Shown: positions 1-6,525, numbered from the stretch's first letter. The stretch: 8,279 nucleotides of DNA from an archaeon (GCA_024653865.1 JANLHD010000154.1:1-8279), one strand, 5' to 3'. Notes: generated by a model from the letters alone, not told the origin. Numbers and translations: made by a program.

Positions 1-141
1 CTCAAGGCCGCTTGAGCCCTCCAAAGTGTTCACAATGTAACCAGAAAAATTCTTGTCAAAAAAACCCTCGACAAGGCGCCTTGCATCGATGTCGCGCAAA
101 TTCACGGCCTGGCTAATTACCTCGCCCACCGGAAGGTTCAT
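1..141 (-). CDS. N-terminal fragment of an archaeal protein, possibly DUF2226 family
   Basis: Only the first 47 codons are inside the window; the gene runs off the left edge. The ATG at 141-139 overlaps the TGA of the NYN gene as ATGA, so translation of the two is probably coupled. A GGAAGG stretch lies about 8 nt before the start and could serve as a weak ribosome binding site. The peptide begins MNLPVGEVISQAV and contains FSGYIVNTLEGSSGLE near the edge. A 'F-[ST]-G-Y-[IL]...G..G[IL]E' pattern near the N-terminus is what I remember of the archaeal DUF2226 family, whose function is unknown. That assignment rests on memory of the family and a short piece of sequence, so it is tentative. The reading frame itself is well supported by the overlap and codon pattern. 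Confidence 0.5.
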   Translation of the reverse strand, partial: MNLPVGEVISQAVNLRDIDARRLVEGFFDKNFSGYIVNTLEGSSGLE

Positions 142-599
142 GGAAGAGACCTTCCCAGAACTATAACGCTGTCCGCGTGGTTCTTCAACGCCGCGGCGCT
201 CATCTCTTCGGCAAGAATCACAATTGTTTCCTTTCCCGCCCTCTTTGCCTTCATAATTGCGGGCAAAAAATCCGAGTCGCGCGTAACAAACACGACAGAA
301 TCGATTGCGGGATTGTACACCGCCTCGACGGCATCGCAGGCCATGCTGACATCAATGTCGCCCACGGTGAGCACGGATTCAAAACCCTGGTTCACAATTG
401 CCTCAAGAAGCTTGTTCGAGGCATACTGGTTCACAAAAACCCTGCCGATCTTAACTTTCCCGAACTTTTTGAGGCTCTTGCGGATGTCCGCGAGATCGAT
501 TCCCAACTCTTTTCTCAAAATATTCGGGCCATCAATGAAAACCGCGAGGTTCTTCTCCTGCAGCCTAATTTTTCGCCACGATTTCACAAAATCAAGCAT
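138..599 (-). CDS. NYN-domain (PIN-like, LabA/TIGR00288-type) putative ribonuclease
   Basis: This 153-residue protein has the acidic motifs of the NYN branch of the PIN-like nuclease fold: AVFIDGPN at 19-26 (D23), GDIDVSMACD at 80-89 (D81, D83, D89) and TRDSDFLP at 106-113 (D108, D110). The alternating beta/alpha pattern and length fit the archaeal TIGR00288/LabA-like group. Members are thought to be metal-dependent RNases, but no substrate can be read from the sequence. I chose the ATG at 599. The frame stays open to a TTG at 659, but a TATA-like box at 634-643 lies inside that extension and the extra residues are hydrophobic and unlike the family. The stop codon overlaps the ATG of the next gene, suggesting a two-gene transcript. 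The gene is divergent from aIF5A. Confidence 0.85.
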   Translation of the reverse strand: MLDFVKSWRKIRLQEKNLAVFIDGPNILRKELGIDLADIRKSLKKFGKVKIGRVFVNQYASNKLLEAIVNQGFESVLTVGDIDVSMACDAVEAVYNPAIDSVVFVTRDSDFLPAIMKAKRAGKETIVILAEEMSAAALKNHADSVIVLGRSLP

Positions 600-633
600 A
601 ACCAAGAACCCGTATATATGGACTAGGACCACA

Positions 634-643
634 AATATAAAAC
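634..643 (-). promoter_or_regulatory. TATA-like box of the NYN gene
   Basis: On the minus strand this reads GTTTTATATT, close to the archaeal TATA consensus. It is centred about 39 nt before the ATG at 599, which would give a 5' leader of roughly 12 nt. It also argues against translation starting at the TTG at 659. This is a motif match only. Confidence 0.45.
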
Positions 644-686
644 ATTCATCACCCCCCAAAAAAGCCCGAGGAACACGTAGGAAAGC

Positions 687-694
687 TATTTAAA
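687..694 (+). promoter_or_regulatory. TATA-like box of the aIF5A gene
   Basis: The sequence TATTTAAA is centred near 690, which predicts transcription starting near 716. That lies downstream of the ATG at 710 and about 12 nt before the ATG at 728, so it favours the second start. This is a motif match only. Confidence 0.5.
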
Positions 695-727
695 CTATAC
701 CAAATTCTAATGAATAAGTGGAAAAAA

Positions 728-1129
728 ATGGCTGAAGGAACAAAAAAATTTGTTGACGCAGGGCAATTAAAGCCCGGTTCTTACGTGTTAATAGACGGCG
801 AACCCTGCCAGGTAAAGGGAGTGGAAAAATCAAAGCCCGGAAAGCACGGGGCGGCAAAAGTAAGGGTCACGGCAATGGGGATTTTCAAGGACACCAAAAA
901 GAACCTCATGAAGCCAACCGACGCAAGCGTTGATGTGCCCATAATCCTCAAGGGCTCGGCGCAGGTTGTTGCGGTAATGGGCAACACTGTGCAACTAATG
1001 GACCTCGAAGATTACCAAACCTACGACATAGAAAAGCCAAAGGATGTGCAAGGGCTTACGGGCGGAACCGAAGTCGAGTACATCAAATGGGGCGACCTTT
1101 TGAAAGTCGTCCGAAAGCGCGGCAGCTAA
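728..1129 (+). CDS. eif5A: Translation factor aIF5A (hypusine-containing)
   Basis: This 133-residue protein is the archaeal homologue of eIF5A/EF-P, which binds the ribosome and helps peptide-bond formation at stalling sequences such as polyproline. The N-terminal SH3-like domain carries the hallmark loop SKPGKHGAAK. The lysine in PGKHG (K39 from this start) is the residue converted to deoxyhypusine or hypusine. The second half is the OB-fold domain, including VMGNTVQLMDLEDYQTYD and VEYIKWG. Length and motif order match archaeal aIF5A over the whole protein. An in-frame ATG at 710 would add MNKWKK. I prefer 728 because the TATA-like box predicts a transcript start near 716 and archaeal family members usually begin close to this point. 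The modification enzyme, deoxyhypusine synthase, is not in the window. Confidence 0.96.
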   Translation: MAEGTKKFVDAGQLKPGSYVLIDGEPCQVKGVEKSKPGKHGAAKVRVTAMGIFKDTKKNLMKPTDASVDVPIILKGSAQVVAVMGNTVQLMDLEDYQTYDIEKPKDVQGLTGGTEVEYIKWGDLLKVVRKRGS

Positions 1130-1154
1130 ATCTTAGAGCCCAACCGAGCCAAAC

Positions 1155-1162
1155 CTTAAATA
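1155..1162 (+). promoter_or_regulatory. TATA-like box of the methyltransferase gene
   Basis: CTTAAATA is centred about 28 nt before the ATG at 1187, which predicts an essentially leaderless transcript. There is no Shine-Dalgarno-like sequence before that ATG, which agrees. It lies in the 57-nt gap after aIF5A, so the methyltransferase can be transcribed separately. Confidence 0.5.
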
Positions 1163-1186
1163 GCCAAAAAAACCTATTTCTCTCCA

Positions 1187-1828
1187 ATGGCAAGTGGACA
1201 TCGCAGCCCAGGAATCGACCCAAAAAAACCTGGCGGAGAGCAGCAACGTGCAAAAATCCTGGATGCAATATCCAAGGGCAGAAGAAAAGGAAAAACCCGC
1301 GGGTATAGATACTATGATTCAGATTTAAGTGGAACAACAAGATATTTCGCTGGCATCAACCCGGAACATGAAATATTCAAATTGGAAAAATCGTTGCACC
1401 GAAAGCCCAAGGTGCTCGAACTCGGATGCGGCATTGGCGCCACACTCAAGGGCATTGAGAGGACAAATGCGGAATTATTCGGCACAAATCTGAACTTTGA
1501 AAAGGCACACAAAAGCCTCAAAGCAAAAATATTCATCTGCCATTTCGGGCAACTGCGGGAAAAATTGCGCCCCATAGGCCCCTTGGATTTCATTTACGCC
1601 AACGCAAGCATACCGCACTCTGCCCACTTTTTGCAAGACATTCAAACCATCTCAGGATTATTGAGAAGCGGGGGAAGATTTCTATTCAATTACCCGCTCT
1701 TTAGCAGAGAAGAATATGAATCTGTTGAAAAAGCGCTCACAAAAAACGGGTTTGAAATCATCAAAGTCAAATATGCGGACATCGAAACGGACGTCCCGCC
1801 GTATGTTTTCTACGCCCAAAAAAAGTAA
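1187..1828 (+). CDS. Class I SAM-dependent methyltransferase, substrate unknown
   Basis: This 213-residue protein has a Rossmann-fold methyltransferase core. Motif I is VLELGCGIG at 76-84, which binds SAM. The second strand, ELFGTNLN, is at 96-103. The motif II/strand 4 region PLDFIYANASIPH is at 132-144, followed by LLRSGGRFLFNYP at 158-170, the usual 'L+pGG' turn before strand 5. At the end of strand 2, where an acidic residue normally contacts the SAM ribose, the sequence has N101. The first 40 residues are very basic, with clusters such as GRRKGKTRGYR, and could bind nucleic acid, although nothing proves it. The TAA at 1826-1828 directly abuts the stop of the convergent metG gene. I cannot tell whether the target is RNA, protein or a small molecule. 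Confidence 0.8.
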   Translation: MASGHRSPGIDPKKPGGEQQRAKILDAISKGRRKGKTRGYRYYDSDLSGTTRYFAGINPEHEIFKLEKSLHRKPKVLELGCGIGATLKGIERTNAELFGTNLNFEKAHKSLKAKIFICHFGQLREKLRPIGPLDFIYANASIPHSAHFLQDIQTISGLLRSGGRFLFNYPLFSREEYESVEKALTKNGFEIIKVKYADIETDVPPYVFYAQKK

Positions 1829-4001
1829 TCATTTCACAATAAGCCTCTTGGCTGACCCACCACAAAACTTCTTTATGTTCCCCAAAATCTCGTCAAGCGC
1901 GTCATCGAGGTATTTTTGCGGCGTGTTCTTGTTCCCCTGAACGTAGAGGAAAACATTTCGCGTGGAATTCGAGACCTTCGTGTGCTCGCCCTGCTTCACA
2001 TCAAGCCTGCACAAAACAACCTTATCGTCGACAAAAATGTACTCCCCCTTCTTCGGGGGCGCATTCTCCAAGGTTCCGAGCGGAACGTAAGTTTCATTGC
2101 CTTGCGCAAACTTCACGCGCACATTTCCCGAAACCTTGTCCAAATCATGCGCGCCCACAATCAGCCCCTTTTTTATTGAAACCAAATTGTAGGAGTCGAC
2201 CACAGTGTTGATTTGCGGAATGTTGCCTGATTTCTTCGCCAAATCAACGAGATTTTTAACCGCGTGATAATCCTGCACCACGCCAATCGAATCGTACAAA
2301 TCAAGATAGCCCTGTATCACACGCTCTTCCTCTTTCGAATCCAAATCCATTTTTTTTATCGAATCCTTTTTTGCTCGCTCAAGGCCCTCGTGCTTTTTCT
2401 TCACCGAAACATTTTCAACAACGGCGCACGCGAGCTTCAAGCCCAATTTGGAGAGCTTCGGGTCCACGGACACGGAAATTGAGCGCGCGGATTTTTGCGC
2501 AAAAGGCTTTTCTTCGGCAACATCGTGCTTTGCGAAAAGAATTTCCTTCTTCCCGAGTTTGGTTCCCGGGACAAGGAGGTTGAACTCCAAATCCCCCCAG
2601 GTGGAGCCCTTCGCGTTCAATTGGGCGAGGATTTTTTGCGAAGAAGACGGGATGAACGCAGATAGCAGAACCGCAATCACGCGAAGCGAATCAAGCACGG
2701 AGTAGAGCACCGCATCCGCCTCCTTGCCTTCGAGCTTCCACGGCTCCTTCTCGTTCATATACCTGTTGCATGCGGAAACAAAAGAAAAAATTTCCGCAAG
2801 CGCACTGTGGACCTCGAGCGAATCCATGTGGGAAGAGATTTTTTCCAAATCAAGCTTCTTTGAAAGCACGGGGTCGGTCTTCGCGCGCGGAACAGTTGCG
2901 CCGCATTTTTTTTCCGCAAGCGCAAGCGCCCTGTTCAATAAATTCCCCAAATCATTCGCAAGCTCGTTGTTGTGGCGCTCAATTAGCCCTTCCACCGAAA
3001 AATTGCCATCCTCCCCCAAGGGGATTTCACGCAGAAGATAATATCGCACGGAATCGGCGCCGAATTTTTCCCCCAATTCAATCGGGTCAATCACATTTCC
3101 GGAGCTTTTGGAAAGCTTCTCCCCCGATGCCGCATTGATGAAGCCGTGCACAAACACCTTTTTAGGCGGCTCAATTCCTGCGCTAAAGAGCATGCACGAC
3201 CAAATCACGGAGTGGAACCACAAAATGTCTTTCCCAATGACATGAATGTTTGCCGGCCAATATTTTTTTGATTTCGCGGACGGGTAATCGATTCCCGAAA
3301 GGTAATTCAGGAGCGCATCGAACCACACGTAAATCACGTGCCCGGGCGCATTCTTCAGCTTGATGCCCCAATCGAATGAAGTGCGCGAAACGCTCAAATC
3401 GCGCAATCCCTCCTTCACGCGATTTATGATTTCCTGCCTTCGCCTCACGGGGTAAATGAATTCGGGATTTTTTTCAAAATAATCAAGCAACTGTTTTTGA
3501 TAATTGCCCATTCTGAAAAAGTAGGACTCCTCCTTTACCTTTTCCGGCGCGGTTTTGTGAACGGGGCACAATCCGCCTTCGCCCAAATCCTTCTCCAAAT
3601 AATACGCCTCGCAGCCCGTGCAATAAAGCCCCTCATAAGAGCCAAGGTAGATGTCACCCTTGTCAAGGACTTTTTGGAAAATATCCCTGCACATTTGCTC
3701 GTGGTGCGCATCGGTTGTGCGGATGAAATTGTCGTACGAAATGTCCCAAGCGCGGCAAAGCGCCTTGAAAGTTTCAACCTGCCCATCCACGAATTCCTTG
3801 GGCTTTTTTTTCGCCTTCTGTGCGGCCTGCTGAATTTTTTTGCCGTGCTCGTCCGTACCCGTGAGGAAAAAAACGTCTTCCCCCTTCAGGCGATGCCACC
3901 TTGCGATGCAATCGGCAACGGTTTTCTCATACGCGTGGCCGAAGATGGGGCTTTGAGTTAGGATAGTCTATTGCAGTGGTAATATAGAATTTCCCAGTCA
4001 T
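1829..4001 (-). CDS. metG: Methionyl-tRNA synthetase fused to a B3/4 domain; one-base frameshift in the HIGH motif
   Basis: MetRS charges tRNA(Met) with methionine. The ATG at 4001 has a good Shine-Dalgarno sequence 7 nt upstream and starts MTGKFYITTAIDYPNSKPHL. After one extra base near 3941, the frame continues GHAYEKTVADCIARWHRL and is then open to TGA at 1831-1829. Restoring the frame gives 723 residues. Visible parts, in restored numbering, are HLGH at 19-22, TGTDEHGKK at about 47-55, a CTGC...CPVH zinc knuckle (C127, C130, C145, H148), KLSKS at 295-299, and a helical anticodon-binding domain to about 475. From about 508 to the end comes a whole solo B3/4-type domain, with IPQINTVVDSYNLVSI, VGAHDLDKVSGNV, VPLG and NSTRNVFLYVQG, in place of the usual EMAP-II-like domain. 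Initiation at the internal GTG at 3790 would remove the HIGH motif and is unlikely to be functional. Identity is certain; integrity is not. Confidence 0.93.
3941..3944 (-). other. Apparent +1 frameshift position inside the MetRS HIGH signature
   Basis: On the minus strand the coding sequence reads CCC CAT CTT C GGC CAC GCG. The first frame gives P-H-L, and the second frame, entered after one extra nucleotide, gives G-H-A, together making the expected PHLGHA. Without a shift, frame 1 ends at TGA (3929-3927) after 24 residues. Frame 2 has a TAA at 3961-3959 and no ATG before the B-domain region. Placing the extra base in the CCCC run (3950-3947) instead would give KPIFGH and lose the first histidine, so the position at 3941-3944 is the more sensible one. 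Confidence 0.85.
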
Positions 4002-4008
4002 AGCCTCT

Positions 4009-4015
4009 TCACCTC
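4009..4015 (-). promoter_or_regulatory. Shine-Dalgarno site of metG
   Basis: On the minus strand GAGGTGA matches the archaeal 16S anti-Shine-Dalgarno sequence over seven bases and is 7 nt before the ATG at 4001. It fixes the true start of the MetRS gene about 70 codons upstream of the first start codon in the main open frame. Most other genes here lack such a site. Confidence 0.75.
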
Positions 4016-4057
4016 ACAACATTTTTTCTTAGCTGTATGCTTTTGTCCCGGGATTTT

Positions 4058-4066
4058 TATTTAAAA
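4058..4066 (-). promoter_or_regulatory. TATA-like box of metG
   Basis: On the minus strand TTTTAAATA is centred near 4062, predicting a transcript start near 4036 and a 5' leader of about 35 nt that contains the Shine-Dalgarno site. The short palindrome CCCGGG lies between box and start. This is a motif match only. Confidence 0.55.
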
Positions 4067-4227
4067 CGAACTGGGGGCACTATTTTACAGTAGCCAAGCA
4101 GCACGCAAAAAAAAACCAATCTTATGTATACCAACTTCGCTTTTCCGAACCTTTTTGGGGCAAAAGTTACGAAAGCAAAGCCAATCGCATTAAGAAAAAA
4201 ACAGGCTTATTACATATAACAAATAGC

Positions 4228-4244
4228 CCCGGTACGCAACCGGG
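4228..4244. repeat. GC-rich inverted repeat (hairpin) upstream of mcm
   Basis: CCCGGT at 4228-4233 and ACCGGG at 4239-4244 are perfect complements around the loop ACGCA. With one bulged C the stem extends to a seventh pair (G4226/C4245). It is the first of three successive inverted repeats before mcm. Confidence 0.6.
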
Positions 4245-4253
4245 CAATACGCA

Positions 4254-4281
4254 AATTCTCCCAAGAAGCGCAACAAGAATT
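4254..4281. repeat. Short inverted repeat upstream of mcm
   Basis: AATTCT at 4254-4259 pairs with AGAATT at 4276-4281 across a 16-nt loop. A competing four-pair stem, TTCT with AGAA, is possible within the same stretch. Six AT-rich pairs could be chance. Confidence 0.35.
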
Positions 4282-4299
4282 GACGGCGGCAAGGAACCT

Positions 4300-4327
4300 T
4301 TCACAGCGGCAACAAGGTGCCTGTGAA
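4300..4327. repeat. Seven-base-pair inverted repeat just upstream of the mcm promoter
   Basis: TTCACAG at 4300-4306 is perfectly complementary to CTGTGAA at 4321-4327, with a 14-nt loop and one possible further T-G pair outside. It ends only 4 nt before the TATA-like box proposed for mcm, so as DNA it could also be an operator site. Confidence 0.5.
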
Positions 4328-4330
4328 GCA

Positions 4331-4337
4331 TTTTAAA
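4331..4337 (+). promoter_or_regulatory. TATA-like box of mcm
   Basis: TTTTAAA is centred at 4334, predicting a transcript start near 4360 and a leader of about 16 nt before the ATG at 4376. A second AT-rich stretch (AAATATTTTT, 4350-4359) is closer to the ATG and less well placed. No Shine-Dalgarno sequence precedes the ATG. Confidence 0.4.
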
Positions 4338-4375
4338 GGCAAAAAAACGAAATATTTTTGGTTTTGTGAAAATTC

Positions 4376-6481
4376 ATGTATGAACCCGAGGAAGATGAAG
4401 GCCCGATTACCAGGGAGGACAACCCTTTCATAGAAAAATTCGAGGCGTTCTTCAAGGACCGCTACTCAAAGGAAATAGAACGCTTGGTCACGAACTACCC
4501 GAAAAAGCGCTCCCTGCATGTCGACTTCACCGACATCGAGCACTACGACCCAGACCTTGCCGACGAAATACTGGTGAACTCGGACATCTGCATCGAGGCG
4601 GCGACACTTGCCATAAAAAACATCGACGTGCCAATGCTCGAAATAGACGAATTCTCGCCGCACGTGCGCTTCCACAACCTGCCGCCTGAAAGGCAGCCGA
4701 TACTAAAGGACATAAGCGCCGCCCACATAAGCAAACTAATCACGGTCGAAGGCGTAATCCAGCAGGTCACGGAAGTGTTGCCGAAATTAAAATACGCCAC
4801 ATGGAAATGCACAAGATGCGAGGCTGCCTACAAGATACCGCAAACAAAAAACCAGCCAAAGACGCCGACTTTATGCACCGAATGCAAGAACCGCACATTC
4901 CTGCTTGAGGAGGAAACAAGCGAATTCGAGGACTACCAAAAAATACGCATACAAGAACCGCTCGAACTATTGAAGGGAAGCGAACAGGCGACAAACCTTG
5001 ATGTTTACGTCAGCGACGACCTCGTCAACATGGTGAGCCCGGGCGATAGGCTCAAGCTCACCGGAATAATTAGGCTCGTTCCGCCAAAAGAGAAAAAAAC
5101 CGTTTATGGAAGATACCTCGAGGCAGTGCACATCGAGGAAACCGACAAGGAATTCGAGGAAGTTGAAATCTCAAAAGAGGAAGAGGCGCACATAAAAGAA
5201 CTCGCAGCAAAACCGGAAGTGTATGATGTTCTTGTGCAAAGCATTGCACCGCACATTTACGGCCACGAAACAGTCAAGGAGGCGATTGCGCTCCAATTGT
5301 TCGGCGGAGTGAAAAAAGTAATGACCAACGACCAAAAGGTCCGCGGAAACATCCACATACTCCTAGTGGGCGACCCGGGAATGGCCAAAAGTCAGATTTT
5401 GAAGGCCGCGGATGCCATTGCGCCAAAATCCATTTACGTTGCGGGAAAAACCACAAGCGGCGCGGGAATTAGCGCAACCGCGGTGAAGGACGAGTTCGGC
5501 GACGGCGGATGGACCCTCAAGGCGGGAGCGCTTGTGCTAGCATCCGGCGGAATGGCAATGGTGGACGAATTCGACAAAATGGACCCCGATGACAGAAGCG
5601 CAATGCACGAAGCGCTTGAGCAGCAAACCATCTCTGTTGCGAAGGCGGGAATCGTCACGAAATTCAAGAGCGAAACATCCGTGCTCGCGGCAGCAAACCC
5701 AAAGTTCTCACGCTTCGACCCATACCAGCCATTCATAGACCAAATCAATCTCCCGCCGACCCTTATCAGCAGGTTCGATTTGTTCTTCATGATAAAGGAT
5801 GTTCTCGACCGCACAAAGGACCAGGAAATCGCAAACCACATCCTGCGCACGCACCGCGCGGGAGAAATGATGCTGCAGCGCGCAAAGCTCAAAATCAGCA
5901 CGCGCGACCGCGAACTCGAGGAAGTGCAAAAAGAAATCACGCCGGAAATTTCCGCGGACATGCTCAAAAAATACATTTCATTCGCGCGCCAAAACATTTT
6001 TCCCGTGCTCAGCATTGCGGGAATGAAAAAAATCGGGGACTTTTATGTTTCACTGCGTGACCAGGGAAGAAAAGAGGGCGCATATGCCGCAACCCACAGG
6101 CAACTCGAGGGAATAATTAGGCTTAGCGAGGCAAGCGCGAGGGTTAGGCTTAGCAATGACGTTGAGGAGCAGGACGTTGACCGCGCAATTAGGCTCGTGA
6201 AAGGCTCGCTCGAGGACATGGTGACAGACCCTGAAACCGGAAAAATAGACATTGACATAATAACCTCAGGGCAGACGCACACCCAGCTCGCGAACCTCAA
6301 AAAAGTCCTTGCAATAATAAAGGAAAAGGGGCACGAACTTGACATGGTGCCAATGGAAGAAGTAATGACCGAGGCAAAAACACTTGGAATCGATTCGGAA
6401 AAAGTGCGCGACATCATAGGAAAGCTCCAGAAGAGCGGCGACGTTTATTACCCAAAACACGGGTTTGTCAAGCCGACTTAA
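4376..6481 (+). CDS. mcm: MCM replicative DNA helicase
   Basis: This 701-residue protein is the archaeal minichromosome maintenance helicase, the hexameric 3'-5' motor that unwinds DNA ahead of the replisome. The N-terminal domain (about 15-260) includes a four-cysteine zinc site (C145, C148, C167, C170) and an OB-fold. The AAA+ domain has Walker A GDPGMAKS at 332-339, Walker B AMVDEF at 394-399 (D397, E398), sensor 1 asparagine N441 in LAAANP, the arginine finger R466 in ISRFDLFF, and the sensor 2 arginine R575 in THRQLEGIIRLSEA. The final 70 residues form the usual winged-helix tail. All key residues are present and the length is typical, with no intein. The gene is divergent from metG across a long intergenic region and is followed after 44 nt by yggS, which has its own TATA-like box. 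Confidence 0.98.
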   Translation: MYEPEEDEGPITREDNPFIEKFEAFFKDRYSKEIERLVTNYPKKRSLHVDFTDIEHYDPDLADEILVNSDICIEAATLAIKNIDVPMLEIDEFSPHVRFHNLPPERQPILKDISAAHISKLITVEGVIQQVTEVLPKLKYATWKCTRCEAAYKIPQTKNQPKTPTLCTECKNRTFLLEEETSEFEDYQKIRIQEPLELLKGSEQATNLDVYVSDDLVNMVSPGDRLKLTGIIRLVPPKEKKTVYGRYLEAVHIEETDKEFEEVEISKEEEAHIKELAAKPEVYDVLVQSIAPHIYGHETVKEAIALQLFGGVKKVMTNDQKVRGNIHILLVGDPGMAKSQILKAADAIAPKSIYVAGKTTSGAGISATAVKDEFGDGGWTLKAGALVLASGGMAMVDEFDKMDPDDRSAMHEALEQQTISVAKAGIVTKFKSETSVLAAANPKFSRFDPYQPFIDQINLPPTLISRFDLFFMIKDVLDRTKDQEIANHILRTHRAGEMMLQRAKLKISTRDRELEEVQKEITPEISADMLKKYISFARQNIFPVLSIAGMKKIGDFYVSLRDQGRKEGAYAATHRQLEGIIRLSEASARVRLSNDVEEQDVDRAIRLVKGSLEDMVTDPETGKIDIDIITSGQTHTQLANLKKVLAIIKEKGHELDMVPMEEVMTEAKTLGIDSEKVRDIIGKLQKSGDVYYPKHGFVKPT

Positions 6482-6494
6482 ACAGCACCCTCAG

Positions 6495-6504
6495 TTTAAA
6501 AAAA
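6495..6504 (+). promoter_or_regulatory. TATA-like box of the yggS-type gene
   Basis: TTTAAAAAAA is centred about 27 nt before the ATG at 6526, the spacing expected for a leaderless archaeal transcript. It lies in the 44-nt gap after mcm, so this gene need not depend on the mcm transcript. Confidence 0.45.
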
Positions 6505-6525
6505 GTCAGGGATTGAATTCTAGAT

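Larger units (their letters stand above)
4002..4375. other. Long divergent intergenic region between metG and mcm
   Basis: This 374-nt stretch has no recognised gene. On the metG side it holds the metG leader, ribosome site and TATA-like box. A run of nine A lies at 4107-4115. A 31-codon open frame starts at ATG 4124 and ends at TAA 4217-4219 with a TATTTTA at 4081-4087 upstream; it has no recognisable homology. A bulged inverted repeat (CGAACCTTTT with AAAAGTTACG) spans about 4146-4173. A possible TATA-like TACATATAAC is at 4211-4220. Three further inverted repeats and a direct repeat TACGCAA (4233-4239, 4248-4254) lie between 4226 and 4328, followed by a TATA-like box for mcm. I see no tRNA, C/D box pair or known origin-box consensus in it. 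Confidence 0.6.

Noticed and set aside
177..626. Plus-strand open frame of about 149 codons opposite the NYN gene
   Set aside because: It mirrors the NYN coding sequence and lacks any domain or promoter signal of its own.
600..659. N-terminal extension of the NYN protein to a TTG at 659
   Set aside because: A TATA-like box lies inside it, the added residues are hydrophobic and not typical of the family, and an ATG exists at 599.
3497..3961. Plus-strand open frame of about 154 codons opposite metG
   Set aside because: It lies opposite conserved catalytic and zinc-binding coding sequence of MetRS, and its translation has no recognisable domain.
4226..4245. T-arm-like hairpin on the minus strand, suggesting a hidden tRNA
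   Set aside because: The stem is five or more pairs with a seven-base loop, but the loop lacks the T-T-C-R-A pattern. No acceptor, D or anticodon arms can be fitted around it on either strand.
5434..6015. Long open frame on the minus strand (about 190 codons) inside mcm
   Set aside because: It lies entirely opposite the conserved AAA+ domain of MCM, and its serine- and isoleucine-rich translation resembles no protein family; it is a shadow of the real gene.
4376..6481. Possible intein in mcm, a common insertion point in archaea
   Set aside because: Walker A, Walker B, sensor and arginine-finger segments are contiguous and normally spaced, and the total length is typical of an MCM without an insert.
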